A program made the translations under genes and the position numbers. Below are positions 46,573 through 57,985 of a stretch of 64,000 nucleotides of DNA, piece after piece. Within the stretch, counting starts at the first letter, position 1; the number at the start of each line of letters is the position of its first letter. The notes under the pieces are model-generated. The model ran no database searches. It worked only from the letters and a program-made list of their open reading frames with translations, and was not told where the DNA came from. This stretch comes from Pseudomonas saudimassiliensis (GTDB taxonomy: Bacteria > Pseudomonadota > Gammaproteobacteria > Pseudomonadales > Pseudomonadaceae): contig NZ_LK391969.1 of the NCBI RefSeq assembly GCF_000939975.1, positions 124,001 to 188,000 on the forward strand, in the 5' to 3' direction.

Positions 46573-47220
46573 ATGCGCAATGTCATGACCTGGGGCCTGG
46601 CCCTGTTACTGAGCATGCCGCTGCTGGCCCACGCCGCCGCAGCCACTCCCCAGCAGGTAGTGGAAGATACCTCCGTGCGGGTCATGGAAGTGCTGGACGC
46701 CAACCGCGACCTGTACAAGCAGGATTCCAATGCGTTTCTTGAAGGGCTCAACGAGATCCTCGACCCGGTGGTCGACTTCCACGGTATTGCCCGCAGCGTG
46801 ATGACGGTGCGTTACAGCCGCAGCGCCACGGACGAACAGATGGAGCGGTTCATCGACACCTTCAAGCGCAGCATGGTCGAGTTCTATGGCAATGCCCTGC
46901 TGGAATTCAACAGCGGCAAGATCAATGTCCTGCCGCCGGCCAAGGGCTCCCAGCAGACCGACCAGCGCGCCAGCGTGGATATGGAAGTGCAGGCCAACGA
47001 CGGCAATGTCTACAAGGTGACCTACACCATGGCCAATATCGACGGCCAGTGGAAGGTGCGCAACGTGATCGTCGAGGGCATCAATATCGGTCTGCTGTTC
47101 CGTGACCAGTTTGCCCAGGCCATGCAGACCCATCGCAATGACCTGGACGCGGTCATCGACAACTGGGGTGGGGTGGTTGCCAAGTCCCGGGAAATCGTCG
47201 AAGAAGAGACCGGCGAGTGA
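46573..47220 (+). CDS. mlaC: Periplasmic phospholipid-binding protein MlaC
   Basis: This 215-residue exported protein has a signal peptide (MRNVMTWGLALLLSMPLLAHA) and a Tol_Tol_Ttg2 fold with FHGIARSVMTVRY. MlaC shuttles phospholipids between MlaFEDB and the outer-membrane MlaA-porin complex. I use ATG 46573 behind AGGAGAGAA rather than the in-frame ATG at 46552, which lies in the mlaD 3' end. Confidence 0.94.
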   Translation: MRNVMTWGLALLLSMPLLAHAAAATPQQVVEDTSVRVMEVLDANRDLYKQDSNAFLEGLNEILDPVVDFHGIARSVMTVRYSRSATDEQMERFIDTFKRSMVEFYGNALLEFNSGKINVLPPAKGSQQTDQRASVDMEVQANDGNVYKVTYTMANIDGQWKVRNVIVEGINIGLLFRDQFAQAMQTHRNDLDAVIDNWGGVVAKSREIVEEETGE

Positions 47221-47547
47221 CCGCGCGCTGGGTACCGGAGGGCGAGCAGCTGCGGCTGGAGGGCGAGCTGGATTTTGTCAGCGCCATCCCGGTGCGCGAG
47301 GCGCTCGATACCTACCTGGCCGCTTCCGCGGGCAAGCAGGTCACCCTCGACCTGTCAGGCGTGACCCGCGTCAACAGCGTCGGTCTGTCACTGCTGCTGG
47401 CTGCCGCCCGCGCGGCGCAACAGAGCAAGGTCCAGTTGCAGACCATCGGACTGCCAGCCGGCCTGTTGAGCATGGCGGCGGTCTGTGGCCTGGACGACTG
47501 GCTGGAAACACTTTCTGCCAGCAATGGCAGCACAACGGAGATACCCC

Positions 47548-47561
<14 letters not shown>
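47217..47561 (+). CDS. mlaB: STAS-domain protein MlaB
   Basis: This 114-residue single STAS domain has the conserved DLSGVTRVNSVGLSLLL strand-loop with a phosphorylatable-type serine. MlaB binds and stimulates MlaF in the cytosol. It starts at GTG 47217, overlapping the mlaC stop by four bases, and overlaps ibaG by 14 bases. Confidence 0.9.
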
Positions 47562-49075
<1,514 letters not shown>

Positions 49076-49085
49076 GAGGGTTTAC

Positions 49086-49727
49086 ATGAGCAATAGCCTG
49101 ACTATCGCCCTGTCCAAGGGCCGCATCCTGGACGACACCCTGCCGCTGCTCAAGCTGGCGGGTATCGAGCCGGTGGAAGACCTGGACAAGAGCCGTAAGC
49201 TGATCTTCAGTACCAGCGATCCGGACGTGCGTCTGCTGATCGTGCGCGCCACCGACGTGCCGACCTATGTCGAGCAGGGCGCCGCCGATCTGGGCGTGGC
49301 GGGCAAGGATGTCCTCATGGAATACGGCAGCCAGGGGCTGTACGAGCCGCTGGACCTGAAGATTGCCAATTGCCGGCTGATGACCGCCGGCCCGGTGGAT
49401 ACGCCCGAGCCCAAGGGGCGCCTGCGGGTGGCGACCAAGTTCGTCAATGTCGCCCGTCGTTACTATGCCGAGCAGGGCCGCCAGGTGGAGCTGATCAAGC
49501 TGTATGGCTCCATGGAGCTTGCGCCGCTGGTGGGGTTGGCCGACAAGATCATCGACGTGGTCGATACCGGCAACACCCTCAAGGCCAACGGCCTGGAGCC
49601 GCAGGAATTGATTGCTCACATCAGTTCGCGGCTGATCGTCAACAAGGCCTCGATGAAAATGAAGCACGCCCGTATCAAGGCGTTGATTGACCTGCTGGCC
49701 GAGGCCGTTGAGCGTCGCGCCAACTGA
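49086..49727 (+). CDS. hisG: ATP phosphoribosyltransferase catalytic subunit, short form
   Basis: This 213-residue enzyme catalyses the first step of histidine synthesis. It lacks the C-terminal regulatory domain, so it is the short HisG that needs HisZ, which is not in the window. Motifs [26 protein letters not shown] and [12 protein letters not shown] are present. hisD follows after 32 bases. Confidence 0.96.
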   Translation: MSNSLTIALSKGRILDDTLPLLKLAGIEPVEDLDKSRKLIFSTSDPDVRLLIVRATDVPTYVEQGAADLGVAGKDVLMEYGSQGLYEPLDLKIANCRLMTAGPVDTPEPKGRLRVATKFVNVARRYYAEQGRQVELIKLYGSMELAPLVGLADKIIDVVDTGNTLKANGLEPQELIAHISSRLIVNKASMKMKHARIKALIDLLAEAVERRAN

Positions 49728-49759
49728 AGTACCTACCTGACCACTTTGAGGAATTCACC

Positions 49760-51088
49760 ATGAACACGCCGTTGAAAATCGCCCGTCTGGATGTCAATCA
49801 GGCTGATTTCAACCATCATCTCGACGGTTTGCTGGCGTGGGAAGGGGTGTCCGACAAGGCGGTCAATGAGCGGGTCGAGGAAATCATCGCCGCTGTGCGC
49901 CAGCGCGGTGACGCGGCGGTGGTCGAATACACTGCCCGGTTCGACGGTCTCAAGGTCGCCAGCATGGCTGACCTGACCCTGGACCGGGCACGCCTGGAAC
50001 TGGCGCTGGAGCGCATCACCACCGAACAGCGCCAGGCGCTGGAAGTGGCAGCCGAGCGGGTGCGGGTCTACCACGAGCATCAGCGCCAGGCGTCCTGGCG
50101 CTATACCGAGGCCGATGGCACCGTGCTGGGTCAGCAGGTTACCCCGCTGGACCGGGTTGGCCTGTATGTGCCGGGCGGCAAGGCGTCCTACCCGTCCTCG
50201 GTGCTGATGAATGCCATTCCGGCCAAGGTCGCTGGCGTACCGGAAGTGGTCATGGTGGTGCCGACCCCACGGGGCGAGATCAACGAGCTGGTCCTGGCCG
50301 CGGCCTGCCTGGCCGGCGTTGACCGGGTGTTCACCGTGGGCGGTGCCCAGGCCGTCGCTGCGCTGGCCTATGGCACTGAGAGCATCCCAGGTGTGGACAA
50401 GATTGTCGGCCCGGGCAATATCTATGTGGCCACGGCCAAGCGTGCGGTGTTCGGCAAGGTCGGCATCGACATGATCGCCGGGCCCTCGGAAATCCTGGTG
50501 ATCTGCGACGGTCAGACCGACCCCGACTGGATCGCCATGGACTTGTTCTCCCAGGCCGAGCATGACGAAGACGCCCAGGCCATCCTGCTGTCGCCGGATG
50601 GGCAGTTCCTCGATGCGGTGGAAGCCAGCTTGAACAAGCTGCTCGGCACCCTGGAGCGCAGCGATATGGTGCGCATCTCCCTGGAAAGCCGTGGCGCGCT
50701 GATCAAGGTTGACAGTCTGGAGCAGGCCTGCGAAGTGTCCAACCGCATCGCGCCCGAACACCTGGAATTGTCGGTGGCTGACCCCGATGCCATGCTGCCG
50801 CAGATCCGCCACGCTGGCGCCATCTTCATGGGCCGCTTCACCCCTGAGGCGCTGGGCGACTACTGCGCCGGCCCGAACCACGTACTGCCGACCTCCGGCA
50901 CCGCCCGGTTCTCGTCTCCGCTGGGAGTCTATGACTTCCAGAAACGTTCCTCGGTCATCTTCTGCTCCCCAGAAGGCGCCTCGGAATTGGCGAAGACGGC
51001 CTCGGTGCTGGCCCGTGGCGAAAGCCTTACTGCCCATGCACGCAGTGCGGAATACCGGATAGCAGCGGCCCCAAGCGACAAGCCATAA
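49760..51088 (+). CDS. hisD: Histidinol dehydrogenase
   Basis: This 442-residue zinc enzyme performs the last two oxidations of histidine synthesis. Zinc and active-site segments such as [35 protein letters not shown] and [19 protein letters not shown] are intact. It sits between hisG and hisC. Confidence 0.97.
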   Translation: MNTPLKIARLDVNQADFNHHLDGLLAWEGVSDKAVNERVEEIIAAVRQRGDAAVVEYTARFDGLKVASMADLTLDRARLELALERITTEQRQALEVAAERVRVYHEHQRQASWRYTEADGTVLGQQVTPLDRVGLYVPGGKASYPSSVLMNAIPAKVAGVPEVVMVVPTPRGEINELVLAAACLAGVDRVFTVGGAQAVAALAYGTESIPGVDKIVGPGNIYVATAKRAVFGKVGIDMIAGPSEILVICDGQTDPDWIAMDLFSQAEHDEDAQAILLSPDGQFLDAVEASLNKLLGTLERSDMVRISLESRGALIKVDSLEQACEVSNRIAPEHLELSVADPDAMLPQIRHAGAIFMGRFTPEALGDYCAGPNHVLPTSGTARFSSPLGVYDFQKRSSVIFCSPEGASELAKTASVLARGESLTAHARSAEYRIAAAPSDKP

Positions 51089-51146
51089 GCTGTAGGAGCG
51101 TCGCCTCGGCGCGCTGGCCCGCGCAGCGGGCCCTTCGGCTCCAGCT
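51088..51146. repeat. REP-like imperfect palindrome between hisD and hisC
   Basis: The element begins AGCTGTAGGAGC and ends GCTCCAGCT, with a perfect inner 7-bp stem GGCCCGC (51116-51122) and GCGGGCC (51126-51132). Layout and the GTAGGAGC start resemble Pseudomonas REP elements. It starts at the hisD stop and could reduce read-through into hisC or stabilise the hisD 3' end. Confidence 0.65.
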
Positions 51147-51210
51147 AAAAGCGTATAGCCTGCCGTCGAAGGCTCCCAACCTTGAACCACCCGTTTTCTG
51201 GAGTACTACC

Positions 51211-52269
51211 GTGAGTCGTTTCTGGAGCCCCTTTGTAAAGGATCTGGTGCCCTACGTGCCGGGCGAGCAGCCCAAGCTGGATAACCTGATCAAGCTCAAT
51301 ACCAACGAGAACCCCTATGGCCCGTCGCCTGAGGTGGTCGAGGCGATTCGCGGCCAGCTGGATGCCAGCCTGCGGCTGTACCCCGCGCCCAATGCGGACC
51401 AGTTGAAGGAGCAGATCGCCCGTTACTATGGCGTGACCGCAGCCCAGGTGTTCGTCGGCAACGGTTCTGACGAAGTGCTGGCGCATATCTTCCATGGTCT
51501 GTTCCAGCACGGCCGGCCGGTGCTGATGCCGGATATCAGCTACAGTTTCTACCCGGTCTACTGCGGGCTCTACGGGATCGAGGCGAAGGCCCTGCCGCTG
51601 GCAGAGGATTTCAGTATCCGCCCCGAGGATTACCAGGGCGAGAACGGCGGCATCATCTTCCCCAACCCCAACGCGCCCACTGGCATGCTGTTGCCGCTGG
51701 CCGGTATCGAGCAGATTCTCCAGGCCAACCCGGATTCGGTGGTGGTGGTCGATGAGGCCTATATCGATTTCGGCGGCGAGACGGCCGTTGCCCTGGTGGA
51801 TCGCTACCCGAACCTGCTGGTCACCCAGACGCTGTCCAAGTCACGTTCACTGGCCGGTCTGCGGGTAGGCCTGGCAGTCGGTCACCCGGATCTGATCGAG
51901 GCGCTTGAGCGAATCAAGAACAGCTTCAACTCCTATCCGCTGGATCGCCTGGCGATTGTCGGGGCGACCGCTGCTTTCGCCGACCAGGCCTATTTCGAGC
52001 AGACTCGCCAGGCGGTGATAAGCAGTCGCGATGCCTTGACCAAGGGGCTGGTGGAGCGGGGCTTCCAGGTATTACCGTCGGCGGCCAACTTCGTGCTGGC
52101 CCGCCACCCAGGGTACGACGCCGCGGAACTGGCCGCCGGCCTGCGGGCGCAGCGGGTGATAGTGCGGCACTTCCGCCAGCCGCGTATCGAGCAGTTCCTG
52201 CGGATTACCGTGGGTACGCCGGAGCAGAATCAGGCGCTGCTGCTGGCGCTCGATACGCTGATCGACTGA
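51211..52269 (+). CDS. hisC: Histidinol-phosphate aminotransferase
   Basis: This 352-residue fold-type I PLP enzyme has [13 protein letters not shown] near the N-terminus, [11 protein letters not shown] and the Schiff-base lysine in [14 protein letters not shown]. It starts at GTG 51211 (GTGAGTCGTTTC) after the REP-like element. It converges on algW with 15 bases between stops. Confidence 0.95.
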   Translation: MSRFWSPFVKDLVPYVPGEQPKLDNLIKLNTNENPYGPSPEVVEAIRGQLDASLRLYPAPNADQLKEQIARYYGVTAAQVFVGNGSDEVLAHIFHGLFQHGRPVLMPDISYSFYPVYCGLYGIEAKALPLAEDFSIRPEDYQGENGGIIFPNPNAPTGMLLPLAGIEQILQANPDSVVVVDEAYIDFGGETAVALVDRYPNLLVTQTLSKSRSLAGLRVGLAVGHPDLIEALERIKNSFNSYPLDRLAIVGATAAFADQAYFEQTRQAVISSRDALTKGLVERGFQVLPSAANFVLARHPGYDAAELAAGLRAQRVIVRHFRQPRIEQFLRITVGTPEQNQALLLALDTLID

Positions 52270-52283
52270 GGGGCTTGCGCCCC
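52270..52283. terminator. Small hairpin between convergent hisC and algW
   Basis: GGGGC and GCCCC close a 4-base TTGC loop in the 15-base gap between the two stop codons. It is short and lacks a T-run, so it is a weak terminator candidate at most. Confidence 0.35.
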
Positions 52284-52284
52284 G

Positions 52285-53421
52285 TCAGGAGCCGAAGGTG
52301 GGCCGCACGCCCACCTCGGCCGTGAAGCTCATTGGTTCGCCATTGCGCAGCACCTCGAGCTCGACCGTGGAACCGGGCTTGGCCCGGGCCACCTGATTCA
52401 TTGCATGACGGCCATGGACAATGGCCTTGTCATCAATCCGCAAGATCACATCCCCCGGCCGCAGACCGGCGCTCCAGGCCGGACCGTTACGGTACAGGCC
52501 GGAAACTACGATGCCTTCGGTCTGGACCAGGCCGAAGGATTCCGCCAGGTCGCTGGTCAGCGGCTGAACCTCCACGCCCAGCCAGCCGCGGATGACCCGG
52601 CCACGCTCGATGATCTCTTCCATGACATCAACGGCCAGATGCGCAGGGATGGCGAAGCCGATGCCCTGGGAGCCGCCGGACTGGGAAAAAATGGCAGTAT
52701 TGATGCCGATCAGGCGGCCGTGGGCGTCAATCAGCGCGCCGCCGGAGTTGCCCTGGTTGATAGCCGCGTCAGTCTGGATGAAGTCCTCGTAGGTGTTGAG
52801 GCCCAGCTGGTTGCGGCCGGTGGCACTGATAATACCCATGGTCACCGTCTGGCCCAGGCCAAAGGGGTTGCCGATGGCCATGACCACATCGCCTGTCGCG
52901 GGCTGCTCTTCCGGAGTGATGGTCGCGGCGGGCAGGTCCGGCAGATCGATCTTGAGTACCGCCAGGTCGGTCTCCGGGTCGGTGCCGATCAGTTTGGCGA
53001 TGGCTTCACGGCCGTCGCGCAGGGCGATAAGAATTTCGTCGGCATCGGCGACGACGTGGTTATTGGTCAAAAGGTAACCGTCGCTGCGCAGGATGACCGC
53101 CGACCCGAGGCTGGATTGCCGCCGCGCTGGCGCAGGCAGGGTGTCGGCATAGTCGCGCAGGGTCGAATCGCCGAAGGGCGCATTATCGCGGCTGGGGATC
53201 TGCTTGGTGGTGAAGATATTGGCCACTGCGGGTGCTGCCTTGGCTACTGCCTCGCTATAAGACACCACCCCGCCGCTGCTGCTGGGCAAGGCAAGCGCGG
53301 CGGGTATCGCGGCAGAATTCGCCGGGAAGCCAAGCCAGTGCGGAAATTGCTGCATGATGAGCAATGCTATTAACAGGCCGCATACGGCAGGCCAGCCCAG
53401 ATTGCGCAGAAACTCTTTCAT
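52285..53421 (-). CDS. algW: DegS-type periplasmic serine protease AlgW
   Basis: This 378-residue protein has an N-terminal signal anchor (PAVCGLLIALLIMQQF), a trypsin-like domain with catalytic His122 (TNNHVV), Asp152 (ETDLAVL) and Ser226 (GNSGG), and one C-terminal PDZ domain (VEVQPLTSDLA ... VARAKPGSTVELEV). AlgW cleaves the anti-sigma factor MucA when it senses misfolded outer-membrane proteins, releasing AlgU. The single PDZ distinguishes it from MucD/DegP. Confidence 0.93.
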   Translation of the reverse strand: MKEFLRNLGWPAVCGLLIALLIMQQFPHWLGFPANSAAIPAALALPSSSGGVVSYSEAVAKAAPAVANIFTTKQIPSRDNAPFGDSTLRDYADTLPAPARRQSSLGSAVILRSDGYLLTNNHVVADADEILIALRDGREAIAKLIGTDPETDLAVLKIDLPDLPAATITPEEQPATGDVVMAIGNPFGLGQTVTMGIISATGRNQLGLNTYEDFIQTDAAINQGNSGGALIDAHGRLIGINTAIFSQSGGSQGIGFAIPAHLAVDVMEEIIERGRVIRGWLGVEVQPLTSDLAESFGLVQTEGIVVSGLYRNGPAWSAGLRPGDVILRIDDKAIVHGRHAMNQVARAKPGSTVELEVLRNGEPMSFTAEVGVRPTFGS

Positions 53422-53466
53422 CGGGACACCTGAAGTGCGGTCATGTTGAATTAATCACAGGCCGCC

Positions 53467-53494
53467 ATTATAGAGAGATTTAAGCCAATGTGCA
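53467..53494 (-). promoter_or_regulatory. Sigma-70-like promoter for algW
   Basis: On the minus strand a perfect TATAAT -10 (53467-53472) is preceded by TGCACA (53489-53494), a 16-base spacer away and matching four of six -35 positions. It lies about 45 bases upstream of the algW start. Confidence 0.5.
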
Positions 53495-53567
53495 GATACG
53501 TATTGAACTCTTGTATCCATGTGCAACAGATACAGAGATGCCGTTTTCCATTGAAGGGAGAGTCAAA

Positions 53568-54326
53568 ATGACACAATGTCTGGAACTGGTTACCTACTGC
53601 AATAACCTGCTGGAAAGCGGAGCTTTCAGCGATTACTGCCCCAATGGTCTGCAAGTGGAAGGGCGTAGCGAAGTAAAACGTGTGGTTACCGGGGTGACGG
53701 CCAGCCAGGCGCTCATCGAAGCGGCCGCTGCTAAGGGGGCAGATATGCTGCTGGTGCACCACGGTTATTTCTGGAAAGGCGAGGCGGCTCCCGTTACCGG
53801 ATTGAAGCAGCGGCGAATCAAGGCGCTGCTCGAACACGGCATCAACCTGGTGGCCTATCATCTGCCCCTCGACGCCCATGCGAAGTTGGGCAACAACGTT
53901 CAGTTGGCCCAGTTACTGGGTTGGCATATCACCGGCGGGCTCGAGCCAACCAATCCCCGTTCCATCGGCCTGCAGGGCGAGTTGAGCGAAGCGGTCAGCG
54001 GCGCCGAACTGGCCCAGCAATTGAACGTCGCGCTGGGCCGCGAGCCGCTGTTCATCAATGGCCACGGCCGCCCGGTCAAGCGTATCGCCTGGTGCACCGG
54101 CGCGGCGCAAGGCTACATCGAGAAAGCCGTGGCGCTGGGAGTCGATGCCTTCATCACCGGGGAAGTATCCGAGCCCACCATTCATATCGCGCGGGAATGC
54201 GGAATCAATTTCTACGCTGCCGGCCATCATGCCACCGAGCGTTACGGGGTCAAGGCGCTGGGCGATCATCTGGCTGAGCAGTTCGGCATCGAGCACCAGT
54301 TCATCGACATCGACAATCCGGTTTGA
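53568..54326 (+). CDS. Nif3-like dinuclear metal centre protein (YbgI type)
   Basis: This 252-residue protein has metal-binding motifs LLVHHGYFW and AYHLPLDAH near the N-terminal third and AGHHATERYGVK near the end, as in the toroidal YbgI/NIF3 hexamers. The biochemical role is debated (a GTP cyclohydrolase-like activity has been proposed). The ATG at 53568 follows GAAGGGAGAG; an upstream in-frame ATG at 53490 lacks support. Confidence 0.92.
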   Translation: MTQCLELVTYCNNLLESGAFSDYCPNGLQVEGRSEVKRVVTGVTASQALIEAAAAKGADMLLVHHGYFWKGEAAPVTGLKQRRIKALLEHGINLVAYHLPLDAHAKLGNNVQLAQLLGWHITGGLEPTNPRSIGLQGELSEAVSGAELAQQLNVALGREPLFINGHGRPVKRIAWCTGAAQGYIEKAVALGVDAFITGEVSEPTIHIARECGINFYAAGHHATERYGVKALGDHLAEQFGIEHQFIDIDNPV

Positions 54327-54375
54327 GCTGAACCGGCGCGCATATGCTTATAACTTAAAGGTATCGAAGGGCGGC

Positions 54376-54404
54376 TTATTAGAAGGGAGAGGCTTTGTTA
54401 CAAT
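54376..54404 (+). promoter_or_regulatory. Candidate promoter for cysD-cysNC with weak -35
   Basis: TACAAT (54399-54404) is a good -10, whereas TTATTA (54376-54381) at a 17-base spacing is a poor -35. That pattern would suit an activator-dependent promoter, and sulfate-activation genes are CysB-dependent in related bacteria. I could not define a CysB site. Confidence 0.35.
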
Positions 54405-54444
54405 GCCCGCAATCTTTATCAAGCCTCTTCACCGTGAGTAGCCC

Positions 54445-55350
54445 ATGCTGGAAAAACTGACCCATCTCAAACAGCTGGAAGCGGAAAGCATCCACATCAT
54501 TCGTGAGGTTGCCGCCGAATTCCAGAACCCGGTAATGCTCTATTCCATCGGCAAGGATTCGGCCGTCATGCTGCACCTGGCGCGCAAGGCCTTCTACCCG
54601 GGCCGGCTGCCATTCCCAGTGCTGCATGTGGACACCGGCTGGAAATTCCGCGAGATGTACAGCTTTCGCGAGCGTATGGTCGAAGAGATGGACCTGGACC
54701 TGCTGGTGCACATGAACCCGGACGGCATCGAGCAGGGCATCGGCCCGTTTACCCACGGTAGTGCGGTACACACCGACGTGATGAAGACCCAGGGCCTGAA
54801 GCAGGCGCTGGACAAATACGGCTTCGACGCGGCCTTCGGCGGTGCCCGCCGTGACGAGGAGAAGTCCCGCGCCAAGGAGCGCGTTTACTCCTTCCGCGAC
54901 AAGCATCACCGCTGGGACCCGAAAAACCAGCGCCCGGAACTCTGGAACATCTATAACGGCAAGGTGCACAAGGGCGAAAGCATCCGCGTGTTCCCCCTGT
55001 CGAACTGGACCGAGCTCGACATCTGGCAATACATCTACCTGGAAAGCATCCCGATCGTGCCGCTGTACTTTGCCGCAGAGCGCCCGGTGGTTAACCGCGA
55101 TGGCTCGCTGATCATGGTGGACGACGAGCGCATGCCGCTGAACCCCGGCGAGACCCCGGAAATGAAAATGGTGCGCTTCCGTACCCTGGGCTGCTACCCG
55201 CTGACCGGCGCCGTGGAATCCACCGCCGCCACGTTGCCGGAAATTATCCAGGAAATGCTGCTGACCCGTACTTCCGAGCGCCAGGGCCGCGTGATCGATC
55301 ACGATCAGGCAGGTTCTATGGAAGAGAAAAAACGTCAAGGCTACTTCTAA
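54445..55350 (+). CDS. cysD: Sulfate adenylyltransferase subunit 2
   Basis: This 301-residue PP-loop ATPase has [16 protein letters not shown] (the SxGxDS nucleotide loop) and the conserved [15 protein letters not shown] segment. With CysN it makes adenosine 5'-phosphosulfate from sulfate and ATP. cysNC follows 22 bases later. Confidence 0.97.
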   Translation: MLEKLTHLKQLEAESIHIIREVAAEFQNPVMLYSIGKDSAVMLHLARKAFYPGRLPFPVLHVDTGWKFREMYSFRERMVEEMDLDLLVHMNPDGIEQGIGPFTHGSAVHTDVMKTQGLKQALDKYGFDAAFGGARRDEEKSRAKERVYSFRDKHHRWDPKNQRPELWNIYNGKVHKGESIRVFPLSNWTELDIWQYIYLESIPIVPLYFAAERPVVNRDGSLIMVDDERMPLNPGETPEMKMVRFRTLGCYPLTGAVESTAATLPEIIQEMLLTRTSERQGRVIDHDQAGSMEEKKRQGYF

Positions 55351-55372
55351 GCGCCGCCCGGAGAATTGAGTA

Positions 55373-57277
55373 ATGAGTCACCAATCTGATTTGATCAGCC
55401 AGGATATCCTGGCCTACCTGGGGCAGCACGAGCGCAAGGAACTGCTGCGTTTTCTTACCTGCGGCAACGTGGATGACGGCAAGAGCACCCTGATCGGGCG
55501 CCTGCTGCATGACTCCAAGATGATCTACGAAGATCACATGGAAGCTATTACCCGCGACTCGAAGAAGTCCGGTACCACCGGCGAGGAAGTGGACCTGGCG
55601 TTGCTGGTTGACGGCCTGCAGGCTGAGCGCGAGCAGGGCATCACCATTGACGTGGCCTACCGCTATTTCTCTACCGCCAAGCGCAAGTTCATCATCGCCG
55701 ATACCCCCGGCCACGAGCAGTACACCCGCAACATGGCCACCGGGGCGTCCACCTGTGACCTGGCGATCATCCTGATCGACGCCCGTTACGGCGTGCAGAC
55801 CCAGACCCGCCGGCACAGCTTTATCGCCTCCCTGCTGGGTATCAAGCACATTGTCGTTGCGGTCAACAAGATGGACCTGCTGGACTTCGACCAGACGGTG
55901 TTCAACCAGATCTGCGCCGACTACAGCGAGTTTGCCAAGGGCCTGGATACCCTGGCCAATAGCTCGATTCATTTCGTGCCCATGTCTGCCCTGAAAGGCG
56001 ACAACGTGGTCAACCGCAGCGAGCGCAGCCCCTGGTACACCGGCCCCTCGCTGATGGAAATCCTCGAAACCGTGGAAGTGGCGGCCGACCGAAATCTGAC
56101 CGATCTGCGCTTTCCGGTCCAGCTGGTTACCCGGCCCAACCTGAACTTCCGCGGCTTTGCCGGCACCATCGCCTCGGGCGTGGTCAGCAAGGGCGACGAG
56201 CTGGTGGCACTGCCCTCGGGCAAGACCAGCCGGGTCAAATCCATTGTTACCTTCGACGGCGAGCTGGATGCCGCCGGTCCCGGCCAGGCCGTCACCCTGA
56301 CCCTGGAAGACGAGATCGACATTTCCCGCGGCGACATGCTGGCCCACGTGGACAACCAGCCGGTGATCGGGGATCTGTTCGAGGCCAGCCTGGTGTGGAT
56401 GTCGGAGCAGCCCATGCAGCCGGGGCGCAAATACGACATCAAGCGCGCCACCAGCTACAGCCCGGGCTCCTTTACCCGTATCCACTTCCGCCAGGATGTT
56501 AATACTCTGGCCCATGAAGAGGCCGGCGAACTGGCATTGAACGAAATTGCCCGGGTCGAGCTGGCGTTGGAACGCCCTATCGCCTATGACGATTACCGTG
56601 CCAACCGCACCACTGGCGCCTTTATCGTCATCGACCGCATGACCAACGGCACCGTCGGCGCCGGCATGATCGTGGCCAAGGCGCAGGCAACCCAGCACAG
56701 CGCTGGCGGTCATGGCCAGTTTGCCCACGTCACCCCGAGTGAGCGGGCGATCCGCTACGGCCAGGAGCCGGTTACGCTGTTGTTCACCGGCCTGTCCGGC
56801 GCCGGCAAGAGCACCCTGGCCTACGCCGTTGAGCGCCGCCTGTTCGACCGCGGCCGCGCCTGTTTTGTGCTGGATGGCAAGGCCATGCGCCAGGACCTGA
56901 GCAAGGGCATTGGTCGGGACGCGGCCGGTCGCGCAGAGAACCTGCACCGGGGCGCCCGTGTGGCCCGCCAGCTGAACCAGGCTGGCCTGATCGCGCTGGG
57001 CGCTTTTGTGGCGCCGACGGCGGAAAGCCGCGCAACCGCGAAACACATCCTGGGTGATCGTTGCCTGATGGTGTATCTGAACACGCCGCTGGAAGTCTGC
57101 CAGGAGCGTGACCCTTCCGGTCTGTACGCCGCAGGGGAAGAGGGCACCATCCCGGGCGTTTCCTATCCCTACGAAGCGCCTGAAGATGCCGATCTGGTGA
57201 TCAATACCGCCGAGCTGGATCTGGCGGCGAGTGTCGACAAGGTTGTCGAGCTGCTGCGCGAGCGCTCGCTGATCTGA
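55373..57277 (+). CDS. cysNC: Bifunctional sulfate adenylyltransferase subunit 1/adenylylsulfate kinase
   Basis: This 634-residue fusion has an N-terminal GTPase ([27 protein letters not shown]) that drives ATP sulfurylase, and a C-terminal APS kinase from about residue 440 with P-loop GLSGAGKST near residue 472 and RDPSGLYA. The CysNC fusion is the usual arrangement in Pseudomonas. It makes PAPS for reduction or sulfation. Confidence 0.96.
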   Translation: MSHQSDLISQDILAYLGQHERKELLRFLTCGNVDDGKSTLIGRLLHDSKMIYEDHMEAITRDSKKSGTTGEEVDLALLVDGLQAEREQGITIDVAYRYFSTAKRKFIIADTPGHEQYTRNMATGASTCDLAIILIDARYGVQTQTRRHSFIASLLGIKHIVVAVNKMDLLDFDQTVFNQICADYSEFAKGLDTLANSSIHFVPMSALKGDNVVNRSERSPWYTGPSLMEILETVEVAADRNLTDLRFPVQLVTRPNLNFRGFAGTIASGVVSKGDELVALPSGKTSRVKSIVTFDGELDAAGPGQAVTLTLEDEIDISRGDMLAHVDNQPVIGDLFEASLVWMSEQPMQPGRKYDIKRATSYSPGSFTRIHFRQDVNTLAHEEAGELALNEIARVELALERPIAYDDYRANRTTGAFIVIDRMTNGTVGAGMIVAKAQATQHSAGGHGQFAHVTPSERAIRYGQEPVTLLFTGLSGAGKSTLAYAVERRLFDRGRACFVLDGKAMRQDLSKGIGRDAAGRAENLHRGARVARQLNQAGLIALGAFVAPTAESRATAKHILGDRCLMVYLNTPLEVCQERDPSGLYAAGEEGTIPGVSYPYEAPEDADLVINTAELDLAASVDKVVELLRERSLI

Positions 57278-57381
57278 GCGGTATCCCTCCGGCGGGCAGC
57301 AATGCCCGCCACTTTTTCCCGCTTGATTGTGTATCCTTTGCCGTCCATAGAATGTGATAGTCGGGCGGCAACAGATTCCAG

Positions 57382-57834
57382 ATGAAACCAGCTGATATCG
57401 ATTTCATGCGCGAGGCCATCGCCGAAGCGCGCAAGGGTGCCGATCTGGGCGAAGTGCCGGTGGGCGCGATCCTGGTCCGTGATGGCAAGATCATCGGCCG
57501 CGGCTTCAATCAACCCATCAGCAGCCACGACCCCAGCGCCCACGCGGAAATGGTCGCCCTGCGCCAGGCCGCGGCCAGCGACGCCAACTACCGCCTGCCA
57601 GGCACCACCCTCTACGTCACCCTCGAACCCTGCACCATGTGCTCGGGGTTATTGGTGCACAGCCGCATCAGCCGCCTGGTGTTTGGGGCCAGCGAGCCGC
57701 GGTCGGGAGCGGTGGTGAGTCGGGCGCAGGTTTTGGACCAGCCTTGGTTAAATCACCGGGTGCAGGTGGAGGGCGGGGTGCTGGCCGACGAATGTGGGGC
57801 GATATTGACGGAGTTCTTTCGGGCGCGGCGGTAG
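57382..57834 (+). CDS. tadA: tRNA adenosine(34) deaminase TadA
   Basis: This 150-residue zinc deaminase has the catalytic HAE at residues 54-56 and PCTMC at 83-87. TadA converts A34 of tRNA-Arg(ACG) to inosine and is normally essential. It lies between cysNC and a convergent mltF, with the long palindromic repeat immediately after its stop. Confidence 0.95.
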   Translation: MKPADIDFMREAIAEARKGADLGEVPVGAILVRDGKIIGRGFNQPISSHDPSAHAEMVALRQAAASDANYRLPGTTLYVTLEPCTMCSGLLVHSRISRLVFGASEPRSGAVVSRAQVLDQPWLNHRVQVEGGVLADECGAILTEFFRARR

Positions 57835-57848
57835 GGCTTTTATCTATT

Positions 57849-57962
57849 CCCCCTCTCTCCCCAGCCCCGCTCCGCGCCCCGGCCCTTCGCAGAGCTCAGG
57901 GCGCTCAAGCGGGCGAAGCAGTGCTTCGCTTATTCCGCTTTCGCCCCGCGAGGGGAGAGGGG
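57849..57962. repeat. Long palindromic element, copy A (about 114 bp)
   Basis: The element is bounded by CCCCCTCTCTCCCC and GGGGAGAGGGG, which are near-perfect terminal inverted repeats. Its core carries a palindrome GCGAAGCAGTGCTTCGC (57913-57929). The reverse complement occurs at 63573-63685 with only a two-base indel and one substitution visible. It sits between convergent tadA and mltF. It encodes no protein and looks like a small non-autonomous mobile or REP/MITE-type repeat. Confidence 0.88.
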
Positions 57963-57985
57963 AAAAGGCTCACACTACACCATCA

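Noticed and set aside
55316-57046. 576-residue minus-strand open frame
   Set aside because: It is antisense to cysNC, which has all catalytic motifs; no independent coding evidence.
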